From Prado023 sp963774745 (GTDB lineage Bacteria; Actinomycetota; Actinomycetes; S36-B12; CAIYMF01), in NCBI GenBank assembly GCA_963774745.1, contig CAVZGE010000003.1:186001-250000 (forward strand): a stretch of 64,000 nt of DNA. The letters run 5' to 3'. Position numbers and translations under genes: made by a program. The first letter of the stretch is position 1; every line of letters begins with the position of its first letter. The notes under the pieces are model-generated. The model saw only the letters and a list, made by a program, of their open reading frames with translations. It had not been told where the DNA came from and did not search any database. Shown here in pieces: positions 49,174 through 60,601 of the stretch.

Positions 49174-49710
49174 GTGCCCACCCGCGTGCTCGATCAGTCC
49201 GACATCACCCGCGCACTGTCGCGAATCGCCCACGAGATCCTGGAACGGGAGAAGGGCGCGGCGAACCTCGTCCTGCTGGGCATCCCCAGCCGTGGGGTGC
49301 CCCTGGCCCACCGGATCGCCGAGCGGATCGCCGCGATCGAGCCGGGTTCCGCCCCCCCGGTGGGCTCCCTGGACATCACGATGTACCGCGACGACCTGCG
49401 CCTGCGGCCAGCGCGTGCGCTGGAGCGCACGGAGGTGCCCGCCGGCGGCATCGATGGTCGCACGGTCGTCCTGGTGGACGACGTCCTGTTCAGCGGACGC
49501 AGCGTGCGTGCCGCCCTCGACGCACTGTCCGACCTCGGTCGGCCCCGGGCGGTGCGCCTGGCGGTGCTGATCGACCGAGGTCATCGGGAGTTCCCGATCC
49601 GGGCGGACTACGTCGGCAAGAACGTCCCGACGTCCCTGCGCGAGTCCGTGCATGTGCGCGTCGCCGAGATCGACGGCACCGACGAGGTCGTCATCGGGGG
49701 CGAGGCATGA
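49174..49710 (+). CDS. pyrR: PyrR, pyrimidine operon RNA-binding regulator / uracil phosphoribosyltransferase
   Basis: Binds pyr mRNA when UMP is high and represses the operon; the family also has uracil phosphoribosyltransferase activity. The 178 residues have the PRPP-binding motif VVLVDDVLFSGRS and the basic RNA-binding surface. GTG at 49174 is chosen because AAGGAG lies 5 nt upstream; a GTG at 49168 would lie inside that site. It heads pyrR-pyrB-pyrC-(PH protein)-carA and probably regulates itself through the leader hairpin. Stop overlaps pyrB (ATGA). Confidence 0.95.
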   Translation: MPTRVLDQSDITRALSRIAHEILEREKGAANLVLLGIPSRGVPLAHRIAERIAAIEPGSAPPVGSLDITMYRDDLRLRPARALERTEVPAGGIDGRTVVLVDDVLFSGRSVRAALDALSDLGRPRAVRLAVLIDRGHREFPIRADYVGKNVPTSLRESVHVRVAEIDGTDEVVIGGEA

Positions 49711-50639
49711 AGCGCCACCTGCTCTCTGCCGCCGACCTCTCCCACGACGACGCCGTCCTGGTCCTGGACACCGCCCGCGAGCTGGCTGCGGTGAGCAGTC
49801 GCGAGGTGAAGAAGCTGCCGACGCTGCGCGGGCGCACCGTGGTCAACCTCTTCTTCGAGGACTCCACCCGGACCCGGATCTCCTTCGAGGCCGCCGCCAA
49901 GCGCCTGTCGGCCGACGTCATCAACTTCTCCGCGAAGGGCTCGAGCGTCTCCAAGGGCGAGAGCCTCAAGGACACCGCGATGACCCTGCAGGCCATGGGT
50001 GCCGACGGCGTGGTCATCCGGCACGGTGCCAGTGGGGCGCCGCACCGCCTGGCGAACTCCGGGTGGATCGAGGCTGCGGTGGTCAACGCCGGGGACGGCA
50101 CCCACGAGCATCCGACGCAGGCACTGCTCGACGCGTACACGATGCGCGACCACCTCGCCGGTGGCGAGGGCGACCTCGCCGGCCGCAGGGTCACCATCGT
50201 CGGAGACGTCCTGCACTCCCGGGTGGCCCGCTCCAACGTCCTGCTGCTGCACACCCTCGGTGCGCACGTCACGCTCGTCGCACCGCCGACGCTGCTGCCG
50301 GTGGGGGTGGAGTCCTGGCCCTGCGCGGTCTCCTACGACCTCGACGCACCCCTGCCCGACAGCGATGCCCTGATGATGCTGCGGGTGCAGCGCGAGCGCA
50401 TGAGCGCCGCCTACTTCCCCAGCGAGCGGGAGTACTCCCGGCGCTACGGCCTCGACGAGCGGCGCGCCGGCATGCTTCCCGACCACGCGATCGTCATGCA
50501 TCCCGGCCCCATGAACCGCGGGATGGAGATCACCGCCGAGGTCGCCGACGGCGCCCGCTCGGTGATCGTGGAACAGGTCACCAACGGTGTGAGCATCCGG
50601 ATGGCCGTGCTCTACCTTCTGCTCGGAGGACGCTCATGA
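49707..50639 (+). CDS. pyrB: Aspartate carbamoyltransferase catalytic subunit
   Basis: Joins carbamoyl phosphate and aspartate, the committed step to UMP. The 310-residue catalytic chain has FFEDSTRTRISFE, SSVSKGES, GDGTHEHPTQALLD and HPGPMNRGMEI. No regulatory subunit gene is adjacent, as is normal for Gram-positive bacteria. It overlaps pyrR and pyrC by 4 nt each. Confidence 0.98.
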   Translation: MKRHLLSAADLSHDDAVLVLDTARELAAVSSREVKKLPTLRGRTVVNLFFEDSTRTRISFEAAAKRLSADVINFSAKGSSVSKGESLKDTAMTLQAMGADGVVIRHGASGAPHRLANSGWIEAAVVNAGDGTHEHPTQALLDAYTMRDHLAGGEGDLAGRRVTIVGDVLHSRVARSNVLLLHTLGAHVTLVAPPTLLPVGVESWPCAVSYDLDAPLPDSDALMMLRVQRERMSAAYFPSEREYSRRYGLDERRAGMLPDHAIVMHPGPMNRGMEITAEVADGARSVIVEQVTNGVSIRMAVLYLLLGGRS

Positions 50640-51934
50640 CCTACCTGATCACCGGTGCCAGCCCCCTGGGTGCGAGTCCCGTCGACCTGCGCATCGAGGG
50701 CGATCTGATCGTCGAGATCGGCGTGGCGGGCTCGCTGTCAGCAGACGGCGCGAGCGTCGTGGCGGCCGAGGGGCTGATCGCCCTGCCCGGACTGGTGGAC
50801 CTGCACACCCACCTGCGCGAGCCGGGGCGCGAGGACGCGGAGACCGTCCTGACCGGGTCGCGCGCGGCGGCACTGGGGGGCTTCACGGCGGTCCACGCGA
50901 TGGCCAACACCGATCCGGTGGCCGACACGGCCGGCGTCGTGGAGCAGGTGTGGCACCTGGGCAAGCGGGCCGGCCTGGTCGACGTGTTCCCCGTGGGCGC
51001 TGTCACCGTCGGCCTCGGCGGCCAGCGGCTGGCCGAGCTCGGCGCGATGGCCGACTCCGCAGCAGGTGTCCGGGTCTTCTCCGACGACGGGAGGTGCGTC
51101 TCCGATGCGGTCCTGATGCGTCGGGCGCTGGAGTACGTCAAGGCCTTCGACGGGGTGATCGCCCAGCACTCCCAGGAGCCGAGGCTGACCGAGGACGCGC
51201 AGATGAACGAGGGCGAGCTGTCCGGGCGCCTCGGGCTGCGCGGCTGGCCAGCGGTGGCCGAGGAGGCGATCATCGCCCGCGACGTCCTGCTGGCCGAGCA
51301 CGTCGGGTCCCGGCTGCACGTCTGCCACCTGTCGACCGCCGGATCGGTCGAGATCGTCCGCTGGGCCAAGTCCCGGGGCATCGACGTGACCGCCGAGGCC
51401 ACACCGCACCACCTGCTGCTGACCGAGGACCTCGCGGCAACCTACGACCCGGTCTTCAAGGTCAACCCGCCGCTGCGCAGCGCGGCCGATGTCGAGGCCG
51501 TGCGGGCGGGTCTGGCCGACGGCACGATCGACATCGTCGGCACCGACCACGCCCCGCACCCCACCGAGGACAAGGAGTGCGAGTGGGCGGCGGCCGCCTT
51601 CGGCATGCTCGGGCTGGAGCAGGCGCTGGCCGTGGTCATCGAGACCATGGTGCGACCCGGCCGGCTGGACTGGGCCGGGGTCGCGGATCGCATGTCGATC
51701 GCACCGGCGCGGATCGGCCGTCGGCCCGGGCACGGTCGGCCCATCGCCGTGGGCGAGCCGGCGAACCTCGTCCTGGTCGACCCCGACGCCCGGCGGGTCG
51801 TGGACCCCGCCGCCTCGGCGTCGCGGAGCCGCAACAACCCGTACGGCGGTCGCGAGCTCCCGAGCCCGGTCGTGGCCACGTTCCTCCGGGGCCGGCCCAC
51901 GGTGCTTGACCGCGCGCTGGTGGAACCCGCGTGA
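50636..51934 (+). CDS. pyrC: Dihydroorotase
   Basis: Cyclises carbamoyl aspartate to dihydroorotate. The 432-residue amidohydrolase has the metal motif DLHTHLREPG, the later histidines in QHSQEP, HVCHLSTAGS and the catalytic Asp in GTDHAPHPTEDKE. It is of the type I (long) class. ATG overlaps pyrB; stop overlaps the next GTG. Confidence 0.97.
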   Translation: MTYLITGASPLGASPVDLRIEGDLIVEIGVAGSLSADGASVVAAEGLIALPGLVDLHTHLREPGREDAETVLTGSRAAALGGFTAVHAMANTDPVADTAGVVEQVWHLGKRAGLVDVFPVGAVTVGLGGQRLAELGAMADSAAGVRVFSDDGRCVSDAVLMRRALEYVKAFDGVIAQHSQEPRLTEDAQMNEGELSGRLGLRGWPAVAEEAIIARDVLLAEHVGSRLHVCHLSTAGSVEIVRWAKSRGIDVTAEATPHHLLLTEDLAATYDPVFKVNPPLRSAADVEAVRAGLADGTIDIVGTDHAPHPTEDKECEWAAAAFGMLGLEQALAVVIETMVRPGRLDWAGVADRMSIAPARIGRRPGHGRPIAVGEPANLVLVDPDARRVVDPAASASRSRNNPYGGRELPSPVVATFLRGRPTVLDRALVEPA

Positions 51935-52458
51935 TCCGCGGCATGACCCTCGCCGCGGAGTCGGCACCCGTCACCGCCTGGGGCCCGCGCCTGCTGCTGA
52001 CGGTCGCCGTGCTGGTCATCATCGGGCTGGGGTTGTGGGGGATGCGCAGCGGCTGGCGTGCCCGCGCCGAGCGGCAGGCCGACATCGCCGCTCCGAGTGC
52101 GCCACCGGCCGGTGCCGATGGCGGTCCGGGGGTTGCGGGTCAGTACGTCGCCACGACCACCGCAGGGGACCTGCTCGACCGCATCGTCGTGCACGGACTG
52201 GGAAACCGGGGCCGTGCAGACCTCTACGTGCGCACCGAGGGGGTGCTCGTGGACCGTGTCGGCGAACCGGCGTTGTGGATCCCCACGGAGTCCCTGCGGG
52301 CAGTCCGGCTCGGGTCCGGCCAGGCGCAGAAGGCCTTCGAGGCCGGGGGGCTGATCCTGATCACCTGGTTGCTCGGCGACCGCGTGGTCGACACCGGATT
52401 CCGCGCCGACGACCCTGAGCAGCACATCTGGCCACGGCCAGCACCCTGTCCTCGATGA
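51931..52458 (+). CDS. PH-like domain membrane protein of the actinobacterial pyr operon
   Basis: A 175-residue protein with one TM helix (about 19-41), a Pro/Ala linker and a soluble domain (about 70-170) resembling the bacterial PH-like domain found at this place, between pyrC and carA, in other actinobacteria. GTG overlaps the pyrC stop by 4 nt. Its function is unknown. Nothing in the sequence suggests an enzyme. Confidence 0.8.
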   Translation: MIRGMTLAAESAPVTAWGPRLLLTVAVLVIIGLGLWGMRSGWRARAERQADIAAPSAPPAGADGGPGVAGQYVATTTAGDLLDRIVVHGLGNRGRADLYVRTEGVLVDRVGEPALWIPTESLRAVRLGSGQAQKAFEAGGLILITWLLGDRVVDTGFRADDPEQHIWPRPAPCPR

Positions 52459-52480
52459 TCGCGAACTCCGGAGGCCCCCG

Positions 52481-53629
52481 ATGACCCACTCCCTTCCGAC
52501 GGCGCCCGAGCCGGCGGTCCTCGTGCTCGAGGACGGCCGCACCTTCACCGGCCAGGCCTACGGGGCGATCGGGACCACGGTCGGCGAGGCGGTCTTCTCC
52601 ACCGGCATGTCCGGCTACCAGGAGACCCTGACCGACCCGTCCTACCACCGGCAGGTGGTGGTGATGACCGCCCCGCACATCGGCAACACCGGCGTCAACG
52701 ACGAGGACCCGGAGTCCGGGCGCATCTGGGTCGCCGGCTACGTGGTGCGCGACCCCGCGCGACGGCCGTCCAACTGGCGCTCCACGCGGTCACTGGATGA
52801 CGAGCTCGTGCGCTACGGGGTGGTCGGCATCAGCGGTGTCGACACCCGGGCGCTGACCCGGCACCTGCGCGAGCGCGGAGCCATGCGCGCCGGGATCTTC
52901 TCCGGCGAGGCGGCCGGTCAGGGATTCGCGGCGATGCACGCTGCCGTGCTGGCGAGCCCGCCGATGGCTGGCGCCGACCTCACCGCCGAGGTGACCACGT
53001 CCGAGGAGTACGTCGTCGAGGCCGTGGGTGACCAGGTCGCCACGGTCCTGGCCGTCGATCTCGGGATCAAGACCATGACCCCGGTCCGGATGGCCGAGCG
53101 GGGGATGCGGGTGCACGTGCTGCCGGCCGGCATCTCCCCGGAGGACCTGGTCGCGCGGGCCCGGGGGGTCGACGGACCGGTCGGGGTGTTCTTCTCCAAC
53201 GGACCCGGCGACCCGGCGACCGCCGACCATGCGGTGGCCCAGGTGCGGGCGCTGCTCGCGGAGCGGATCCCCGTGTTCGGCATCTGCTTCGGCAACCAGA
53301 TCCTCGGTCGGGCACTCGGGTTCGGGACCTACAAGCTCGGCTACGGCCACCGGGGCATCAACCAGCCGGTGTCCGACCGGGCCACCGGTCGGGTCGAGAT
53401 CACGGCGCACAACCACGGGTTCGCCGTCGACGCGCCGTTGGATCGCACCTCGGACTCCGAGTTCGGCCGGGTCGAGGTGAGCCACGTCTGCCTCAACGAC
53501 GACGTGGTGGAGGGACTCCGCTGCCTGGACGTGCCAGCCTTCTCCGTGCAGTACCACCCGGAGGCCGCGGCCGGACCGCACGACTCGGCCTACCTGTTCG
53601 ATCGCTTCGCTGAACTCATGGAGGTCTGA
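52481..53629 (+). CDS. carA: Carbamoyl phosphate synthase small subunit
   Basis: Glutaminase subunit that feeds ammonia to CarB. The 382 residues have an N-terminal domain (VLVLEDGRTFTGQAYG) and a class I amidotransferase domain with the nucleophile Cys in FGICFGNQ and the His/Glu pair in QYHPEAA. GGAGG lies 7 nt before the ATG. In most actinobacteria carB follows directly; here a cellobiose phosphorylase gene begins 1 nt after its stop. Confidence 0.97.
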   Translation: MTHSLPTAPEPAVLVLEDGRTFTGQAYGAIGTTVGEAVFSTGMSGYQETLTDPSYHRQVVVMTAPHIGNTGVNDEDPESGRIWVAGYVVRDPARRPSNWRSTRSLDDELVRYGVVGISGVDTRALTRHLRERGAMRAGIFSGEAAGQGFAAMHAAVLASPPMAGADLTAEVTTSEEYVVEAVGDQVATVLAVDLGIKTMTPVRMAERGMRVHVLPAGISPEDLVARARGVDGPVGVFFSNGPGDPATADHAVAQVRALLAERIPVFGICFGNQILGRALGFGTYKLGYGHRGINQPVSDRATGRVEITAHNHGFAVDAPLDRTSDSEFGRVEVSHVCLNDDVVEGLRCLDVPAFSVQYHPEAAAGPHDSAYLFDRFAELMEV

Positions 53630-53630
53630 C

Positions 53631-56132
53631 ATGCGCTACGGGCACTTCGACGATGCGGCCCGTGAGTACGTGATCACGACCCCGCGCACGCCCTACCCGT
53701 GGATCAACTACCTGGGGTCGCAGGAGTTCTTCTCCCTGGTGTCGCACACCGCCGGTGGCTACACGTTCTTCCGCGACGCACGGATGCGCCGGCTCACCCG
53801 GTACCGCTACAACAACATCCCCAACGACGCCGGCGGCCGGTACTTCTACCTCAACGACGGCGGTGACGTCTGGACTCCGTCCTGGATGCCGGTGAAGGCC
53901 GAGCTGGACACCTTCGAGGCCCGCCACGGCATGGGCTACACGCGGATCACCGGGTCGCGCGGAGGGCTGACCGCCTCGGTGCTGTACTTCGTCCCGCTCG
54001 GGCGCAACGCCGAGGTCCAGCAGGTGACGCTCACCAACGACTCCGCAGCGGCGAAGTCCGTCGGGTTGTTCTCGTTCCTCGAGTTCGCGCTGTGGAACGC
54101 CCACGACGACCAGACCAACTACCAGCGCAACCTGTCGCTGGCCGAGGTGGAGGTCGAGCTCGACGGCCCGCACGGGTCAGCGATCTACCACCGAACCGAG
54201 TACCGCGAGCGCCGCGACCACTACGCGGTCTACGGGGTCAACGCCCGGGCAGCGGGCTTCGACACCGATCGCGACACCTTCGTCGGGGCGTACAACTCGC
54301 TCGGCGAGGCCGCCGTGCCCCGGGCTGGCGCCGCCGCCGACTCCGTTGCCTCCGGCTGGTACCCGATCGGCTCGCACCACCTGGCCGTCGACCTGGCCCC
54401 GGGGGAGTCGCGCAGCTTCACGTTCGTCCTGGGCTACATCGAGAACCCCCGCGAGGCCAAGTGGGCGCCCGCTGATGCGGCCCGGGGGATCGCTGCGGGC
54501 CAGGTGGTCGAGAAGTCCCGTGCCCACGAGCTGCTCGCCGCGTTCGCGACGACCGAGCAGACCGATGCCGCGTTCGCCGAGCTGCGCGCGCACTGGGACC
54601 GCCTGCTCACCACCTACACGGTCAGGTCCACCGACGAGAAGCTCGACCGGATGGTCAACATCTGGAACCAGTACCAGTGCATGGTCACCTTCAACATGTC
54701 GCGCTCGGCGTCGTACTTCGAGACCGGGATCGGCCGGGGGATGGGCTTCCGGGACTCGAACCAGGACCTGTTGGGGTTCGTGCACCTCGTGCCCGACCGG
54801 GCGCGCGAGCGGATCCTGGACATCGCCGCCACCCAGTTCCCCGACGGCTCGGCCTACCACCAGTACCAACCCCTGACCAAGCGCGGCAACAACGACGTCG
54901 GTTCCGGGTTCAACGACGACCCGCTCTGGCTGATCCTCGGCGTGGCCGGGTACCTCAAGGAGACCGGTGACTGGTCGATCCTCGACGAGATGGTCCCCTT
55001 CGACAACGACGAGGCCCAGGCCGCACCGCTGTTCGAGCACCTGACCCGCTCGTTCGAGTTCACCCTGGCCAACCGGGGGCCGCACGGCCTGCCGCTGATC
55101 GGCCGGGCGGACTGGAACGACTGCCTGAACCTCAACTGCTTCTCCACCGAGCCCGGCGAGTCCTTCCAGACCACCGAGAACCAGGCTGGCGGTACGGCGG
55201 AGTCGGTCTTCATCGCCGCGATGTTCGCCGCGATCGGCCCCGAGTACGCCGAGATCGCCGAGCGCCGCGGCGAGGCGGACCTGGCGGCGCGGGCCCGAGC
55301 GGCCGTTGCCGACATGCGCACGGCCGTGCTGGCCCACGGCTGGGACGGGCAGTGGTTCCTGCGCGCCTATGACTTCTACGGCCAACCGGTCGGCACCGAC
55401 GCCCACGCTGAGGGCAAGATCTGGATCGAGCCGCAGGGCATGGCCATCATGGGCGGCATCGGCCTGACCGCCACCGACCCGGCCGACCCTGCGCACGCCA
55501 GCAGCGTGGCGGTCCGCGCCCTGGACTCCGTCGGCGAGCTGCTGGGCACCGACCACGGGCTGGTCCTGCAGTACCCCGCCTACACGAGCTACAAGATCGA
55601 GCTCGGGGAGGTCTCCACCTACCCGCCGGGCTACAAGGAGAACGGCGGGATCTTCTGTCACAACAACCCGTGGGTGATCATCGCCGAGACGATGGTGGGC
55701 CGCGGTGAGCGGGCCTTCGACTACTACCGGCGGATCACGCCGGCGTATCGCGAGGACATCTCCGAGGTCCATCGGCTCGAGCCCTACGTGTATGCGCAGA
55801 TGATCGCCGGCAAGGAGGCCCAGCGCCACGGAGAGGCGAAGAACTCCTGGCTGACGGGCACCGCGGCGTGGAACTTCGTGACCGTGTCGCAGTACCTGCT
55901 CGGGGTCCGGCCCGACTACGACGGCCTGGTCATCGACCCCCAGATCGGCCCCGACGTGCCGAGCTGGGAGGTCACCCGGGTGATCCGTGGGGCCACCTAC
56001 CGGATCAGGGTCACCAACTCCGGGGCCCCCGGGGCCCGGGCCAGCCTCGTGGTCGACGGCCAGCCGATCGCGGGCACCACGGTGGCCTACGCCCCGGCCG
56101 GCTCGATCGTCGAGGTGCAGGCGACGCTCTAG
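53631..56132 (+). CDS. cbp: Cellobiose phosphorylase (GH94)
   Basis: Splits cellobiose with phosphate into glucose-1-phosphate and glucose in the cytoplasm. The 833 residues run without gaps along the Cellulomonas-type enzyme: start MRYGHFDDAAREYVITTP, GMGFRDSNQDLLGFVH, and GRADWNDCLNLN, in which D494 corresponds to the general acid (D490 in Cellulomonas gilvus). ENGGIFCHNNPW and TGTAAWNF follow. GGAGGT overlapping the end of carA lies 5 nt before the ATG, and carA stops 1 nt before it, so it is co-translated with carA. No cellulase or cellobiose transporter is near. Its stop shares CTAG with the antisense hydrolase. Confidence 0.95.
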   Translation: MRYGHFDDAAREYVITTPRTPYPWINYLGSQEFFSLVSHTAGGYTFFRDARMRRLTRYRYNNIPNDAGGRYFYLNDGGDVWTPSWMPVKAELDTFEARHGMGYTRITGSRGGLTASVLYFVPLGRNAEVQQVTLTNDSAAAKSVGLFSFLEFALWNAHDDQTNYQRNLSLAEVEVELDGPHGSAIYHRTEYRERRDHYAVYGVNARAAGFDTDRDTFVGAYNSLGEAAVPRAGAAADSVASGWYPIGSHHLAVDLAPGESRSFTFVLGYIENPREAKWAPADAARGIAAGQVVEKSRAHELLAAFATTEQTDAAFAELRAHWDRLLTTYTVRSTDEKLDRMVNIWNQYQCMVTFNMSRSASYFETGIGRGMGFRDSNQDLLGFVHLVPDRARERILDIAATQFPDGSAYHQYQPLTKRGNNDVGSGFNDDPLWLILGVAGYLKETGDWSILDEMVPFDNDEAQAAPLFEHLTRSFEFTLANRGPHGLPLIGRADWNDCLNLNCFSTEPGESFQTTENQAGGTAESVFIAAMFAAIGPEYAEIAERRGEADLAARARAAVADMRTAVLAHGWDGQWFLRAYDFYGQPVGTDAHAEGKIWIEPQGMAIMGGIGLTATDPADPAHASSVAVRALDSVGELLGTDHGLVLQYPAYTSYKIELGEVSTYPPGYKENGGIFCHNNPWVIIAETMVGRGERAFDYYRRITPAYREDISEVHRLEPYVYAQMIAGKEAQRHGEAKNSWLTGTAAWNFVTVSQYLLGVRPDYDGLVIDPQIGPDVPSWEVTRVIRGATYRIRVTNSGAPGARASLVVDGQPIAGTTVAYAPAGSIVEVQATL

Positions 56133-57052
56133 GGGTCAGGGGCAGCGACCGCGGTGACGACGTCCTCGATCGATCGTGCCAGCTCGCGCGGGTTGTCCAG
56201 CATGAGCAGGTGAGCGCCCTCGACCCGGATCGCCCGCGCACGCGGTCCGAGCTCGCGGGCCCGGTCGGCCAGGGCGTGGGCCCAGCCGTCCTTGGGCAGG
56301 GGCAGCGGGCCACCCCGACGGGTCGCTGCGATGACGCCGATGGGCACGTCGGGCAGCGGGCAGCGGGCGCTCAGTTCGATCAGCTCGGCGGCCTCACCAC
56401 CGATCGCGAGCAGCTCGTCGACGGCGGCCAGCTGGTGTGTGGGAAGTGCGTAGGCGTCGGCGATCGAGCGCGAGGCAGCCGTGTGGCCCATGCCCAGTCC
56501 CGTGGTGCCGCCGACGACGAGTGCCGAGCCGAGCCATCGGCCGAGTCCCGGCAGGCTGGCGGCCAGGCCCCGGGCCTCGTCGGGGAAGCGCTCGACGAGC
56601 GTCGTGCTGGCGACCTCCTGGCCCGGCAGGGAGGGATCGACGAGGACCAGCGCGCAGACCCGGGCAGGATGCGTCCGCGCGAACGCCTCCACGAGGATGC
56701 CGGCGTACGAGTGCCCGACGAGCGCCACAGGGGCGGCCGCGTCCGGCGAGCACGCGTCCAGGACGTCGCCGATCAACGACACCTGGTCGGCCAGCCGCGG
56801 GGCATGCGCCCAGGGCGTCGACCCACCGAGCCCGGGACGGTCGGTGAGGATGCAGCAGATGCCCGCAAGCCTCTCGACGACCGGGTGCCACACCTCCAGC
56901 GGCAGCCCGAGGCCCGCCTGGAACAGGGCGATGACCGGTGCGTCCGGGTGGTGCACCTCCACCCGCACCTGTGTTCCCGGGTGACCGGTGACGGCCACCG
57001 CCCGGATGCCGGCGAGCCCGGGGGGATCGGCGGGCTCGGTCGGGGAGGGCAC
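56129..57052 (-). CDS. Alpha/beta hydrolase
   Basis: A 307-residue alpha/beta-hydrolase-fold protein. The nucleophile serine is in VALVGHSYAG; the oxyanion region is in LFQAGLGLP; a late Asp is in VLVDPS or a C-terminal position; and EGAHLLMLDNP holds the catalytic His. The substrate is unknown. GTG at 57052 is preferred to ATG at 57088 because TACCCT on the minus strand ends 6 nt before the GTG; the extra 12 residues are unconserved. It lies antisense in the interrupted pyr operon, between the phosphorylase and carB. Confidence 0.82.
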   Translation of the reverse strand: MPSPTEPADPPGLAGIRAVAVTGHPGTQVRVEVHHPDAPVIALFQAGLGLPLEVWHPVVERLAGICCILTDRPGLGGSTPWAHAPRLADQVSLIGDVLDACSPDAAAPVALVGHSYAGILVEAFARTHPARVCALVLVDPSLPGQEVASTTLVERFPDEARGLAASLPGLGRWLGSALVVGGTTGLGMGHTAASRSIADAYALPTHQLAAVDELLAIGGEAAELIELSARCPLPDVPIGVIAATRRGGPLPLPKDGWAHALADRARELGPRARAIRVEGAHLLMLDNPRELARSIEDVVTAVAAPDP

Positions 57053-57058
57053 AGGGTG

Positions 57059-57064
57059 AGGGTA
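57059..57064 (-). promoter_or_regulatory. -10 box of leaderless hydrolase transcript (TACCCT)
   Basis: TACCCT on the minus strand, 6 nt before the GTG at 57052. It points away from the carB promoter. Confidence 0.5.
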
Positions 57065-57131
57065 GTGGGAGAACCCGCTCCCCGGCATCGCCGTCCAGCC
57101 GGGCCTCGCGGGTGTGCAGCGGGTCGCCCGG

Positions 57132-57137
57132 TATGAT
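57132..57137 (+). promoter_or_regulatory. Candidate -10 box of the carB operon (TATGAT)
   Basis: TATGAT predicts transcription from about 57144, upstream of the second PyrR hairpin. It is needed because an antisense gene separates carB from carA. No clear -35. Confidence 0.5.
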
Positions 57138-57165
57138 CGGCGGCAACTGAAGCCTCCATCGGAAG

Positions 57166-57201
57166 CCTCCTTTAAGTCCGTCCTGCGAGGCGGGGAAGGA
57201 G
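57166..57201 (+). promoter_or_regulatory. Second PyrR-binding RNA hairpin, before carB
   Basis: The lower stem pairs CTCCTT (57167-57172) with AAGGAG (57196-57201). The internal loop is TAAGT and GG. The upper stem pairs CCGTC (57178-57182) with GGCGG (57189-57193) around a CTGCGA hexaloop. It is the same architecture as the pyrR site, with a loop that again fits CNGNGA. It blocks the start of a short leader ORF rather than carB itself. Confidence 0.85.
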
Positions 57202-57207
57202 TGGGCG

Positions 57208-57256
57208 ATGCCCATCCTCATGGCCGTGCCCGTCCTCACCTGCAGGGAGGCCGTCG

Positions 57257-57273
<17 letters not shown>
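57208..57273 (+). CDS. 21-residue leader ORF overlapping the carB start
   Basis: ATG lies 6 nt after the AAGGAG held in the PyrR hairpin. The peptide is 21 residues, beginning MPILMAVPVL, and ends at TGA 57271-57273, 14 nt inside carB. The carB ribosome-binding site (GGGAGG) and its ATG at 57257 lie within this ORF, so its translation should open carB by coupling. Its first codons resemble the start of pyrR, which suggests that it is a copied pyrR leader that kept the first codons. Confidence 0.6.

Positions 57274-60600
<3,327 letters not shown>

Positions 60601-60601
<1 letters not shown>

Noticed and set aside
57053..57088. ATG at 57088 as the hydrolase start
   Set aside because: TACCCT ends 6 nt before GTG 57052, matching the leaderless pattern, and the extra residues look unconserved.
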